From NCBI GenBank assembly GCA_946800325.1, contig OX326961.1, positions 49,812,293 through 49,876,292 of the forward strand: a DNA stretch of 64,000 bases. The letters are read 5' to 3'. The notes beneath the pieces were generated by a model. That model worked only from the letters and a program-made list of their open reading frames with translations, did not search any database and was not told where the DNA came from. The position numbers and the translations under genes are program-made. Shown in pieces: positions 46,862 to 57,633 of the stretch (its first letter is position 1; every line of letters starts with the position of its first letter). Source of the DNA: Luzula sylvatica. Its lineage: Eukaryota > Streptophyta > Magnoliopsida > Poales > Juncaceae.

Positions 46862-48197
46862 TGTTGGTTAATTCTAACCTAGAGGGGGGTGAATAGGTAA
46901 TCCTTACGTACAATTTTCGACTAAGGTATATCGATTCTAATTTATGCGGAAGCTTAAAATGATTTGAATAAAATAATGCAAATACCGAAAGAGATGAACA
47001 CACGATATTTATTACGGAGTTCGGTAGGTGGTTGCTTTGTAGCTTTAACTCACCCGTTACTTGCTTAATCGACCGATTCGATTAGTGGCAAGTACCTACG
47101 TCTCCGGGAAGGCCTTGTGCCGTTTCGGCGTTCGATTGAATTCCAACTCACTCGTACAAGGTTTTGCCTAGATCGATTTACACGTTTTCTATCGATCTAT
47201 AGCGGGCTTTACAATTCAAGAATTAGCCTATTACACGTTTCTAATACGCACTACAACGTGATCGGTCACGTGAGTTGGGAATCGTATAGAAAGGAGATGT
47301 CGAGAAGTAGATCGATGATCTAGAGGTTTGTCTCACACTTATCAAGGGATTTGGAAGAAGATCAAAGCTAGATATTTCTCTCTTTTAGATGTAGAATAAT
47401 TTTTTGCTAAAAGGATAGGAGAGAGAAGGTATGAGTGGTTCTATTTATATCATCCATAGAAACCACTCAACCTGTGTAAAAATTACATAGTTCGTTCGAA
47501 CGTACTGTTTGGTTCGTTCGAACGAACTTGAATTTGACCTAGCCGTTTCAAAGGAATTTTCATAAACACGATGAGTTCGTTCGAACGAACAATTATGTTC
47601 GTTCGAACGGACATGAACTTGTTCATGGTTCGTTCTATGAATCAAGAACGAACCATGGATGTTCGTTCGAACGCACATAGTGGTTCGTTCCAACGAACAT
47701 TTATTGTGTCTAGATTTGTTTATTTTTCTCACAACACCAGGTTTCGATTCGTTCGAACGAATTATTCTTTTCGTTCGAACGAACGTAGAGTGGTTCAAGG
47801 TTCGTCCTTGAGTTGAACGAACCAAAGGTGTTCGTTCGAACGGACATATATGTTCGTTCGAACGAATATTTATTGTGTCTAGTTTTGTGAGTTTTCTCAC
47901 CATTCCAGGTCTTGGTTCGTTCAAACGCACTGTTTGTTAGTTCGAACGAACCATACACTTGCATGGTGATTTTCCTTGTTGATCATCGTGTTTCGAATTT
48001 ATCTTTTGACCTTGATAAATATGAGAAGTTCTTTGGAATACCTAGGGTTTATTTTAATGATCCCAACTCACGGAAAGCTTCGACGTCTTGAATTCTTCAA
48101 TGTCTTGACACCTTTCCTTTGACGAGCGATCTTCGTCTTGATTTCTTCAATCATCTCTTTTGATCATCCTTAGTCCGTTGTACCTACTTCTCCTACA
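46862..48197. mobile_element. LTR-like insertion within the hAT relic, about 1.34 kb
   Basis: It starts TGTTGGTTAATTCTAACCTA then GAGGGGGGTGAATAG, a phrase common at plant LTR edges, and ends CTTCTCCTACA, so it has TG...CA ends. The transposase reading resumes on both sides. The bases just outside (ATATC and AGTTG) do not match, so the edges or the solo-LTR interpretation are not secure. It includes the palindrome array at 47490-47955. Confidence 0.5.
47490..47955. repeat. Array of GTTCGTTCGAACGAAC palindromes
   Basis: About eleven exact or near copies of the 16-bp palindrome (by manual count), mostly in pairs, within blocks that repeat at about 170 bp (TTTATTGTGTCTAG at 47700 and 47871). 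Minus-strand frames through it give repetitive peptides (RSNEH, SFERT) that are artefacts. Confidence 0.8.
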
Positions 48198-49880
48198 AGT
48201 TGGTCTTAACTGAAACTGTTAGTATTGACAGTGTTTTGATATAATCAAACCTTAGGATATTTGGATCAACAATATCAACACGATAATGATGCTCAACTGT
48301 AACTCTATCTTTTACACGACGAGAACTAATTATATCCGAGTACAATTCATCCAAATCCAGAATTGGTATACTTTGGTCTTTGCAAAAAGATTGTACCATT
48401 TTTATGAGTTTAATCCACCCATTATTTCTCAAATCTAAAAGTAATGTTTTCGTTGTGGTTACCAAATATATAGCATTTAAAATATCTTGGCTCTTATCAT
48501 GAAATGTATCGCACAATGTATCGGTAATGCATATGATTTCTTCATGACACGAAGAATAAAAACAAATTCAAATGGTTTTAGTATTTTTAGAGAGAACCTT
48601 GCATTTATGCGAAAAGAATAATTGTCATCACCGGCCATGCTTTCAAGAACAGGGCAAGTCAGACCAAATAATCCAATTAAACTACAAATGAATTACAAAT
48701 GAGAATCCCACCTTGTTTCACCGGCTCGTTGTAGTGCACCGAGTTGATTGAGTCCGCTACCCGTTTGTAGCTACAATTTCGATTAGATGTGCAATCTCTA
48801 ACACTTGTTCTTCTTGTAACTCATCATGGCATTTTGAGGAAGAAACAACTACAGGATTTGTTTCTTCTCTAACACTTGTTCTTCTTGTAACTCATTAAAA
48901 TTGAACAACTATAAACAAAAAAATTATGAATTTTACTCGTATAAGTTAAAATTAAACAATTACCACATTTACCCGTATTCATAATAAATGTCATGTGTTG
49001 AAAAAACATATGAATATCGGCCACTTCTCATGATGAAGCAATAAGTAGTCATTGTAATTGATGAGCCCAACTATGTACATAATATGCATAAGGACATTCA
49101 TTCAAGATTAAATCTTGCAACCCATTGCACTCACCCCTCATATTACTCGCTCCATTATATCCTTGACCTTGAATATTTTCAATAGCAAGATTGTGGTGAG
49201 ATAAAGTATTAAAAATACTTTCTTTTAAGGTTGTCGAAGTTGTATCTTCATATGAACTAAATCCAAAAAACGTTCTCTAACATATATATATTTATATCCA
49301 CAAATCTTAAAACAATTCTCACATTTGCTTTATTTCGATTCATCTCTAGATTCATCAACGATTAACAAAATTTTGCGCTACCAATTTTCTTGAATCGAGG
49401 ATTGAACATTACTAGCAACACAATGCAATATTTGCTTTTGAATTGAAGGTGAGGTGTAAATTGTATTGTGCGGGACATTATTTAAAACAACTTTATTTAC
49501 CTCTTCATTATATGATGCTAGAAGTTGCACCACTTCAAGAAAATTGCCTCTATTTTTAGAATTCGATCTTTCATCGTATTCCTTAAAAGCACAAGATTGA
49601 AATGTTAGACAACGAACGACATATATCGAAGTTGTAAGGCGAAGTCTACCATCTAAAATTCTTTTTTTTTATGCTTCTCTATTACTTTTGAATATTTTTT
49701 GGTTGATCATTCAAACTCTCAAACATCCGAGCGAATAATTATGCGCCGAATTATTATATTTTCCAATATGGCATATAAATTCACAATCTTTTTCATTATT
49801 TTTTTTTCCACGTGTTAAAACCATTTACCGTAAATGTATCAGACCCCGACTGTCCAATCAGTTTTTTTGAAAAAAGATAA

Positions 49881-51517
49881 CATGAAATTTGCATTATGAA
49901 TAAAATTATTTATTTAAACTAATCTCATAAGTAATTTGCACTTTTAACAACTAACAAAAAAACAAAAATTTATCTATGAAAATTTATCCCAACTATAATT
50001 TACCCTCGCACCGCTTCAGAATATTTATTTATACTTTGTCATATCATTTGTAACAAAATTTAAGTTATTATTTTAAAGCAATTAAAAATGGAAACCTGCG
50101 GACTCGCGAGTGGTGGTTAAACCAACTGTGCTAGCACATCTATGTGATATGTTTTATTTTTTTATATATTTAAGCACTTTTGTCACGTGTCAGCTTTTCA
50201 TTCTTCAATGAACTTTTGATGTGGAGAAATGAAACACTCTATCATTATTCCAATTAAAAAATCACAAATTGCCCAAACATAAATATAGAGGGACCCGTCA
50301 ATTTAATCTCATGCCTAAATGACCTTATAATTGTTATCAGGAAAATATTTGGGAATTGGGGATTTTGAATAAAAATATTTGGGGATTTTGAATAAAGTAA
50401 GAAGGTGGGAATAGTTTGGGAAAGATGAATGGTGAGTGCATGGGTCAGAGACAGAAGTGAAGATGTATAAAAGTTCGAAATTTTGATAGGTCAAATATTA
50501 TATGAGCTTTCTATTGTGCCTTCTTATTTCACCGTCAAAATGGTGATGTCAAAATGGTGATGTCATAATCGTGACATCACGATTTTGATTTGGGAGATAT
50601 TGAACTCCAATTTGCACACGAATTTTTTTTTCAATTAATAATGACTCTAATTAATTTTTAATTAATTATTTTTTAATTGAACTAATCAATGATGCAATGA
50701 ATTAAATTTCAATTAAAATTATCAAATTTTGAATTAAAAATTAATTTGAGAGAAATTATGGTGCAAATTGGGGACAAATTTGAAGTAGTCGTCAAATACA
50801 AATACGATTTGCTGGGGGAAGTGGGGGTGGGGGCAATTGGGCTTTGTTGGATTTTTAACAGGTGTTACTTGAATTAAAGAAGAAGAAAATGACCATGAAA
50901 TTAATATCATGAAAGTTAGGGGTGTTACTTAATGAAATTAATCATCACAAAACTTAGGACTTACCAAAAGCTTGCACTACTCCTAATTAATATCATGAAA
51001 GTTAGGGGTGGCCCGAAAATCAACAGAGCCGGTTCAGTGCTTTTTTAGTTCTTAGACGACGATTATTACGAAACTTTCAAATCTGAAATATAATTTCAAA
51101 CAAAAAATATATAAAAATATACAAAAAAATTCAATCATATATATTTATTTTAATATGGCAATTTTAAGTAGTAGTTGGACAGTGATATGAAAATTCTTAC
51201 CTATGATGAATGGATTTTTAAACTAGTCGTAATTAGACGTGTGTTCTATGTATTCAATGTCTATATGATGTTTTTTTATGGGTAACTCTACTCTTCCCCT
51301 CAAACATCACCAAACACTCTCTATATGGGTTTGGTGAATATATGAACCCCCAAATTGTACCCAATCATTTCAATTGTTTGTTAATTCAATTTTGAATTAA
51401 CGGTTAATTCGAAATTAATTATCGGTTAATACAATTGTACTATTTATTAACAAAAATAATAATTTCAATTAACGGTTAATACATTTTTTAGTACAACAAA
51501 CGGGAGATGCGAATTGG
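49881..51517. other. Spacer with a MITE-like block
   Basis: At 50510-50870 a block with GTCAAAATGGTGATGTC duplicated in tandem (50536 and 50553), the inverted pair TCGTGACATCACGA and internal TTAATT palindromes looks like a MITE remnant. A TTAACGGTTAATTCG-type palindromic run lies at 51400-51480. No coding region. Confidence 0.4.
50095..50155 (-). repeat. Possible tRNA-derived SINE head
   Basis: On the minus strand, GCTAGCACAGTTGGTTTAAC resembles an RNA polymerase III A box (TRGCNNARYNGG), followed about 30 bp later by CGCAGGTTTCC, a poor B box. Only this part is recognisable. Confidence 0.25.
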
Positions 51518-51539
51518 CCCCCCCCCCCCCCCCCCCCCC
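51518..51539. repeat. Poly(C) run of 22
   Basis: An uninterrupted C22 (G22 on the minus strand) in otherwise AT-rich DNA, next to the LINE 3' end. Confidence 0.85.
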
Positions 51540-51734
51540 AATATCGAGGGTGTTGGAGGATGTTTCAGGGGTACCATATATATCCCCTTTTTTTATACAT
51601 GCACATTTATTTTGTGCTTTTCTGGTTTATATTTCATAATAAAGAGTTTTACAATGCATGAAATATAAGAAAAAATAAAAAAAGGTTTTTTCTATTAAGC
51701 TATAGCTCGTCTATTCTGTGCTCCTGTGCAGCGC

Positions 51735-52421
51735 CTAATTGGTCATACTTGACCATAGCGTCGTCTCCTCGATGACCTGTTGCGCTAGGGTTGCAGCCCC
51801 GAACCCATGGGATTGAAATATTCTACGATTTTTCTCTTTCCAAATGTTCCAAGTGGTAGACATTACCAAGGTGTCCCATTTTTTGCAGTTTACTTTGCCT
51901 AGTTTCTTCCTTGCCTTGTGCCATTGGTCAAAAGGCTCCCCCGTGCTCGGCCAACTTACGGGTGCGTTGACCGAAGATTGTATGATTGACCATACTTCTC
52001 TCGTGTATTCGCATTCTAGCATTAGATGGTCTCTTGTTTCAAGCGCTTGTGAACAAAGGGCGCAAGATTGGTTATGTGGCCAACCCTTTTTGATGAGAAC
52101 ATCCGCCGTGTTTATTTTTTTGTGCATTGCTAACCATATGAAGAAACGCACTTTCATCGGAGCCCTAGTATGCCAAATAGTGTTTTGCCATGGGTTAATG
52201 ATCCCCGGATTCGCAAGGAAATCATAGGCCGACTTAGTTGTGTAGTTGCCGTCTTTGCTCAATAGCCATTTCATGGCTCCTGTTTTGTCATCTTTTGATG
52301 TACAACTCTTATATATGGGGAGTAGTTGTATCAATTTCTTAACTAGGGGGGATTGGAGTGATATTGGGATTTGATCTAGATGTTCGGCCGAAAGTGCCCC
52401 ATGCATCGTCCACATGCACAT
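51735..52421 (-). pseudogene. LINE 3' end: zf-RVT (reverse-transcriptase zinc-binding) region
   Basis: The 228-codon frame encodes the conserved C-terminal region of plant non-LTR retrotransposons. It has DGNYTTKSAYDFL, IWHTRAPMKVRFFIWLAMHK, a zinc-binding CALCSQALETRDHLMLEC pattern (CxxC...HxxxxC) and WNIWKEKNRRIF. The endonuclease and RT domains that should precede it are missing above 52421, so the copy is 5'-truncated, the usual outcome of LINE insertion. No clear poly(A) tail was found below 51735. The frame is unbroken, which suggests either a young insertion or retention by chance. Hydrophilic, probably cytosolic; not a host gene. Confidence 0.8.
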
Positions 52422-53020
52422 TTATTAGATTGAACTTAAAATGTAGTCTAGTTCCATATCGTGAAAATCACATCTTGCATATCATATCGTGTCCTGTAAA
52501 CAATTTATATAACATCGAATTCATACAAAATATATACAGAAAAAATCATACTAAATAAAGCATGTCTTTTCTTTTTCTATCGCAATAAAAATATACCTCT
52601 CCATTTGCACAACAAAATATATAACCAATAATTGAAAACATAAATGCCTTGAAGAAATGGAGGCTTAGCCATCCACCAACTAGGCCATGAGAAAGGGCCG
52701 GTCTTGTAAATCAAACAAATGAGATTAAAAGCACGGGTGAAATTAGATTTTTTTTTTTTTTTTTATGTATTAAACTAGACTCATTTGGTCATTTATCACC
52801 TGTTCATTTCACAATTATTCGTGTACATGTTATACAAATACGGGTACGATTATCGTGTCAACATGATACATATCAATGATTCAAAATCTAATGCAACAAA
52901 AAAAAATATGAATTAGCTTCACATAAATTGATGTGTTATAATATTGAAGAAGATAAGCTTTGCACAGAAGTGAAGAAAATAAAAGAAAAGAAAAGAAGAA
53001 AATTATAATGTATAATGTAT
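52422..53020. other. AT-rich spacer
   Basis: No gene. An 18-base T run lies at about 52747-52764. Confidence 0.5.
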
Positions 53021-53237
53021 GGGGAGTTCTATCATACATCCATTTTCCTTATAGTGTAATTATCAATTGATGGGTATTTAAAGTAATTTTTCAAGTGTAT
53101 TTATTCATAAATAATATGTTAAATAGGAAATTTGAATTGTTCATGAAAAATAAAATATTTATAAAAAATAAAATTTATAACACATCCTTCTAAATACCCA
53201 AAATACCCTTTTGAAAGAATGTATGATAGAACTCCCC
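53021..53237. mobile_element. Mutator-type MITE, 217 bp, copy 2
   Basis: The ends are GGGGAGTTCTATCATACA and TGTATGATAGAACTCCCC (one base off at the junction). The flanks ATAATGTAT (53012-53020) and ATAATATAT (53238-53246) match at 8 of 9. It is inverted relative to copy 1 at 30557-30798. Confidence 0.85.
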
Positions 53238-53289
53238 ATAATATATAATGTACATGTGCATATGCATATGCAGGTGCATGTGCACATGT

Positions 53290-53395
53290 ACGTCGTACGT
53301 GTATGTGTATGTGTATGTGTATGTGTACGTGTACGCGTAGGCACTGTATGTGTACGTGTATGTGCCTACGTGTACGTGTACGTTTACGTATATAT
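53290..53395. repeat. (TGTGTA)n / (TACGTG)n microsatellite
   Basis: Alternating purine-pyrimidine TGTATG and TGTACG units, plus TGCATATGCATATG just upstream (about 53256-53275). A good Z-DNA candidate by composition. Confidence 0.8.
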
Positions 53396-54111
53396 ATAGT
53401 CTCAAACTTCATCTTTTGAATGCTCGCATATGGAGACTTTTATTATGTTGATGGTCCGTATGTACAAGATAACTGATAATTGATAAGTCACAGATAACAA
53501 TTAGCATCGCTCTTGACGATGCTTATACCAAAAATTATTACCTATGATTTTCAAACACGTACTGACCTAACCTTTCTGAGTCGTCGGTAATTGTTTGTTG
53601 TAGTGAATTTTGTTTTTCACTATGTTTTGACAATATTGGTCGTCTATGTGTTACGCGGATACTTTTAAAATGCTAAAGTATTTTGGAGATATGAGTATCC
53701 GATATGGGTATGAGTACGATACTGATCCGATACGGATCAGACAAGTCATGTGAAATATTCAATTATTTCAATATTTTTTTTTACGGATTCGTGCCGGCTA
53801 TGTAAGAATATCATATGTCATGTATTTTCAGGGTACGATTGGAATACTTTGATAACTTTTGATTCGTACAACACAGTTGTATATACATTTTTTTTTGTGT
53901 TTCAAATGATAGGCGACTTTTAATTGTCACAGACATTATCTTCTTTAACAATCAAATATTCATATATTGTTTTCCTAAATAAAAATCTTGAATTTACTCG
54001 CAAAAAGATAACAAACTAGTATTAAAAGACACACAAAAGTCATTCAAAATAAACACCGATCGAGTCGCGCAACAGACATTGTGATAAATAATAAACAAAC
54101 GAACGCATCCA
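53396..54111. other. Spacer, nothing recognised
   Basis: GATACG-type phrases at 53690-53760 recall the hAT-like element at 30970. No coding signal. Confidence 0.4.
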
Positions 54112-54462
54112 TTAATGATATATGAAGAAAGCATAGAATCCGCCGAACATCACAGAGGAAGCCATGCCCCACACGACACAAGCAACCCATATCGGCATCA
54201 GAGCAGCAACTTTATATGCAAACATCACCGTAAGAAGAGTAGACAACGCCCACACAGACGCTTTTATTTTCACTCTCATACCACCATTTATATCGGCCCT
54301 TTCGTACTTCCTCAAACAAAAGAAGAGAAGCAATAGAGCTACGTATGTCGTTATAATGAACGCTATCGATGATAAGTCTTCTTTCGATCGATAGATTGCT
54401 AATGCCGAATTACCCGTTAGAATGGCGAACGCGAAGGTTGTAAACAAGTTTCCTCCATCCAT
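54112..54462 (-). CDS. Small four-helix membrane protein, function unknown
   Basis: 116 residues from the ATG at 54462; the open frame runs 47 codons further upstream, but a TATA box at 54570-54582 would place the transcript start inside that extension, so the internal MDGG start is preferred. The sequence is almost all membrane: FTTFAFAILTGNSALAIY, IAFIITTYVALLLLFFCL, VWALSTLLTVMFAYKVAAL and IWVACVVWGMASSVMFGGFY, joined by short basic loops (KYERADINGGMRVKIK). Four-span proteins of this size are a plant-wide uncharacterised group. I recognise no functional motif. Single exon. Confidence 0.7.
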   Translation of the reverse strand: MDGGNLFTTFAFAILTGNSALAIYRSKEDLSSIAFIITTYVALLLLFFCLRKYERADINGGMRVKIKASVWALSTLLTVMFAYKVAALMPIWVACVVWGMASSVMFGGFYAFFIYH

Positions 54463-54569
54463 ATTTATCCTGTAAATTTGGTTGCATAAGATATCGATAG
54501 CAATGTACAAAGAATTGGTTATATAGGAAAAAATTAACAGAGAAGGTTTCTTCCTTTGCAAGATGGAGT

Positions 54570-54582
54570 ATCTATATATAGG
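54570..54582 (-). promoter_or_regulatory. TATA box of the small membrane-protein gene
   Basis: CCTATATATAGA on the minus strand, about 110 bp upstream of the preferred start at 54462. Expected transcript start near 54540. Confidence 0.5.
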
Positions 54583-54659
54583 AAAAACTAAACCGACAAA
54601 CAAACAAAAGTCAATGATTTAGGGTTTTGAATTATATAAAATGCAGATGAAGTATTGCA

Positions 54660-55490
54660 CAAGGGAAATTATACCTTGCCCCCCAAATGCATTCCCACTT
54701 TGATGATGTCATCATCATGGAGGCAAGTGTTAATTCCCTTCTCCAATTTGCACCCCACTCTCTCTCCGGATTAACAAGTGTTTCGAATTAATAATTAATT
54801 GTGATGTAATTAACAACTAATACAAGTACCTAATAATTCATTATTTCAATTAACAAGTAATTCAAATCATAGTTAATCGAGTGAGATAATTTTTGGGAGA
54901 TATAAAGGAGCCCCTCCCACTTGATTATGGCATCATCAAAGTGGAAATGCATATTGGAGGTATCCTAAATGGCCTCATTGCAGAAGCATCTGAAAGGTCA
55001 TTGATTAGGTATCAAGGAAGTGGAAAGTTTGTAGAAGAAGACAACTTTTCAAGAATTTCCTCGTACGATTGGGAAAATTCAACTATAATTCGAAAAAAAA
55101 GAAATTGAAAAGCCCAATTGATGTATGACTTGAAACCTTACAACTTACTCTATTGTAAACTCTCAGGATCTTAATCTGTAATTGCCACCTAATTTCGAAC
55201 TTTCTGGTGACTCTCTCTATTGCAATGACTCACGATCTTAATCTCTATTATAGCGTGAACAAGACACATGTGTACATGAAATAAGGATCGTTTCAAAGTT
55301 TGCTTTCTCCCAATTAAACATATTTTCTTTTTAAATAAAATAACAAGAACCCATAATATCGGCTTTGTATCTGGGAATATTTTATTTTTCAATTCATATC
55401 ACAATTTATATTTGGGGCATTAAAGAACTCAATTTGCAATTTGTATTGCAAGTCGGCTCCCTGGTTACCAAATCAATTTCTTTTTCTTTT
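54660..55490. other. Intergenic stretch with a MITE-like block
   Basis: 54665-54960 has facing inverted pieces (CCCACTTTGATGATGTCATC at 54708 against CCACTTGATTATGGCATCAT at 54919) around TTAATTAA-type sequence, suggesting a degraded MITE. The rest shows no gene. Confidence 0.4.
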
Positions 55491-55495
55491 CCACG

Positions 55496-55748
55496 TGGGC
55501 CTCGGGAAAGAGAAAGACAAGAGGAAACACGATTTGCCGCCTACGACCGTCTCCAATTTTTAATTGACTTATCTGAGAGAGAATCAAGTACCTGGTGGTC
55601 AATGGAGGAGGAGAAGGAGAGAGTACCAGAGAGATGAAGAAGCCCCAAAGAGTAAAGAGTAAAGTTCCTCGAAACTGCTATCTAGAAACCTAAAGAATAT
55701 TGTTATTTGGGCCTTCAGAAAAGCCTAGTATACATACGAATCGGCCCA
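55496..55748 (+). promoter_or_regulatory. Three TGGGCC/GGCCCA (site II) motifs upstream of NOL9
   Basis: TGGGCC at 55496-55501 and 55708-55713 and its inverse GGCCCA at 55743-55748, within 330 bp of the ATG. Site II elements are established as enriched in plant ribosome-biogenesis and cell-cycle promoters, which fits an rRNA-processing kinase. No clear TATA box was seen, also usual for that class. Confidence 0.5.
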
Positions 55749-55826
55749 AATTAATCCCAATTGTATCATCTTCTTCTCCTATTCGGCGCCGGCGGAGAAT
55801 TGCGAACGAGAAGAAGAGAAACAATC

Positions 55827-57633
55827 ATGGTGACGACGCCCAGTAGAGATACAATCATACCACCAGAGTGGAAAAAGACGGCTGAACAGGTGGCGGCGAC
55901 GCCGGTGCCGGTGGTGGTGCCGATTATTGGTCCTAAGAACAGTGGCAAGTCGACTTTTTCTCGATTTCTTCTCAACACCCTTCTTCAGAGGTGATAGCTC
56001 CTCCTTGTATCTTCCTCATTGTTCTTGTTATTTTTTTGTTTGTGGATTAATTGAATTTATTTGAATTTGTATATAGGTATAAGAGAGTAGGTTATTTGGA
56101 TACAGATGTGGGCCAGCCAGAATTCTCTCCTCCTGGTTTTATTTCCTTGCATATTATTGATGAATGTCTTCAAGGTAAACTAACATATTTCTTATTTTCA
56201 ATTTTCATATTTTCATATTTTCATATTATCTCAATCTTTTCATCATGTAGATTTCGCAAATACTACTATAAAAGATCCTGAGAAGTAAGTATTTTTTATT
56301 TTTGTATTTGTTTTTTTGATATATATGATAAATTTATTTTGCAGGTGTTTCTTTTTTGGAGATTATTCTTGTAAAAGAGACCCCGAAGCTTATTTAGATT
56401 GCGTGTATAACTTGTACGATTATTTTTCTTCGAAATTTTTGTCTAATTTACCTGAAAATGATGACGAGTCGATAATCCCTCTAATTATCAACACTCCTGG
56501 ATGGATCAAAGGTACAATTTCAAAAATTTCAAATTATAGAATTCAAATTTTTATGCGTAACTTTCTTATTTGGCAGGAACTGGTTACGATGTTTTAGTAA
56601 ATGTATTAAAATACATTTCTCCAAATGTGGCAGTTCGAATAGAAATTTCAGGCAAGGATTCGAACCTGCCAGCTGGCAAATTCTGGTTGGATGACAAACC
56701 AGCTAATCTAGATGGTGTGCTTGATATTGGTACTGCTCTACGGGATTCATTAAACAGATCGTATGACTTTAAATAAATTTTATATCCAATTTCCATCCAA
56801 ATTAATCTCTAAATCTTGATGTTTAATTGAATTCATAATTGATTATTAATAAATCAGGATTTTGGTGAAAAAAGATGCGGGATTATTAAGGGAACAACGA
56901 ATAATAGAATATTTCAAGCAATGTTTTCCTAACAACACGTCCCTTTCGACAAGGAAGGATCTTGCATTTGCTTTGGCGTCCATTCCTCCTTATCAAATTC
57001 ACTTTTCGAATGTTCAAATTTTTAATCTCCATTACAAGGTAATTTTTATTTTTATTTTTATTTCCCATTTATTTATTTACTCTATTGTTTATGTATTTTG
57101 ATGTCAAAATTATATTTGTGCAGGTACCAAGTAGTGAAATGTGGCACGGTGTGAACGCGACACTTGTGGGCTTAAGTGTGAGTTCTGACGTACCGACCAG
57201 ACCCGGTTCCTATCCTTGGTGTATCGGTCTTGGTATTTATTTTTCATTTTTCATTTATTTTTGGCTATTTTTTTTTATTTAGTTTGATTTTGATTTTCTT
57301 TTGTAGGGATTGTGAGAGGTATAGATGTGTCGAAGGGTTTATTGTATCTCATAACGCCAATTCCAATTCAATCCCTACAACAAGTTGATGTTTTGATTCA
57401 AGGCCTCGTTAAAATACCTAGTGATCTTTTGGAAGTAAGTCCCTCATTTCTTCGATATATATATTTTTTTTCTTATATTCGAATTGAGGAATTGAGAGAT
57501 GATTTTGTGCGTGAAGGTACGTGGATGTGTGTCACCCTATATGTCCACCAACGTGCGAGCAACAATTCCTACAACGATGCGTAGGAAATTAGGTAGGAAA
57601 TTAGGTAGGAAATTATCGAACGATATGAATTAA
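55827..57633 (+). CDS. NOL9: Polynucleotide 5'-hydroxyl-kinase NOL9/GRC3-type (nine exons)
   Basis: Exons 55827-55990, 56077-56174, 56251-56284, 56345-56511, 56577-56760, 56858-57038, 57124-57232, 57307-57434 and 57517-57633 join in phase to 393 residues; all introns are GT..AG. The family phosphorylates RNA 5'-OH ends, in yeast and animals during ITS2 cleavage of pre-rRNA in the nucleolus. Seen here: Walker A GPKNSGKSTFSRFL (about 35-48), the Clp1/Grc3 motif YLDTDVGQPEFSPPG (about 60-74), FFFGDYSCKRDPEAY, and INTPGWIKGTGYD, which is the Walker-B/switch-like segment. The C-terminal domain includes VGLSV and GIVRGIDVSKGLLYLITPIP, and the tail VRGCVSPYMST is typical of the plant proteins. Length is near that of the short plant forms. 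The tail carries a tandem RKLG RKLG RKL from a 12-bp repeat in the last exon. Exon 3 is only 34 bp. The start has good context (atcATGGTG). An upstream in-frame start is less likely. Confidence 0.93.

Larger units (their letters stand above)
46120..49880 (-). pseudogene. hAT transposase relic (TTF-finger/DUF4371/HAT-dimer type), split by an insertion
   Basis: Minus-strand translation in several frames gives, from 49,880 downward: a stretch with SLNDQPKNIQK, then NRGNFLEVVQLLASYNEEVN and VLNNVPHNTIYT, VDESRDESK (acidic catalytic region), GQGYNGASNMRGECNGLQ, HSWAHQLQ, KSQDILNAIYLVTTTKTLLL (about 48490), LRNNGWIKL and TVEHHYRVDI. Beyond the insertion come NNKFGEQLIQLLILSTALNP (about 46770) and the HAT dimerisation region LSTISNLCQVLVRIGKS...TLPVSTTTTKCVF (about 46500-46600). 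Many stops and frameshifts. The plus-strand left edge at 46120, CAGGGACGGATCGAG, looks like the element's terminus; the right terminus was not found. The 46862-48197 block interrupts it. The family's TTF finger at the N-terminus is not visible. Confidence 0.75.

Noticed and set aside
47445..47930. 161-codon minus frame with repeated RSNEH/SFERT peptides
   Set aside because: It is the translation of the palindrome array at 47490-47955; the periodic peptide comes from the DNA repeat.
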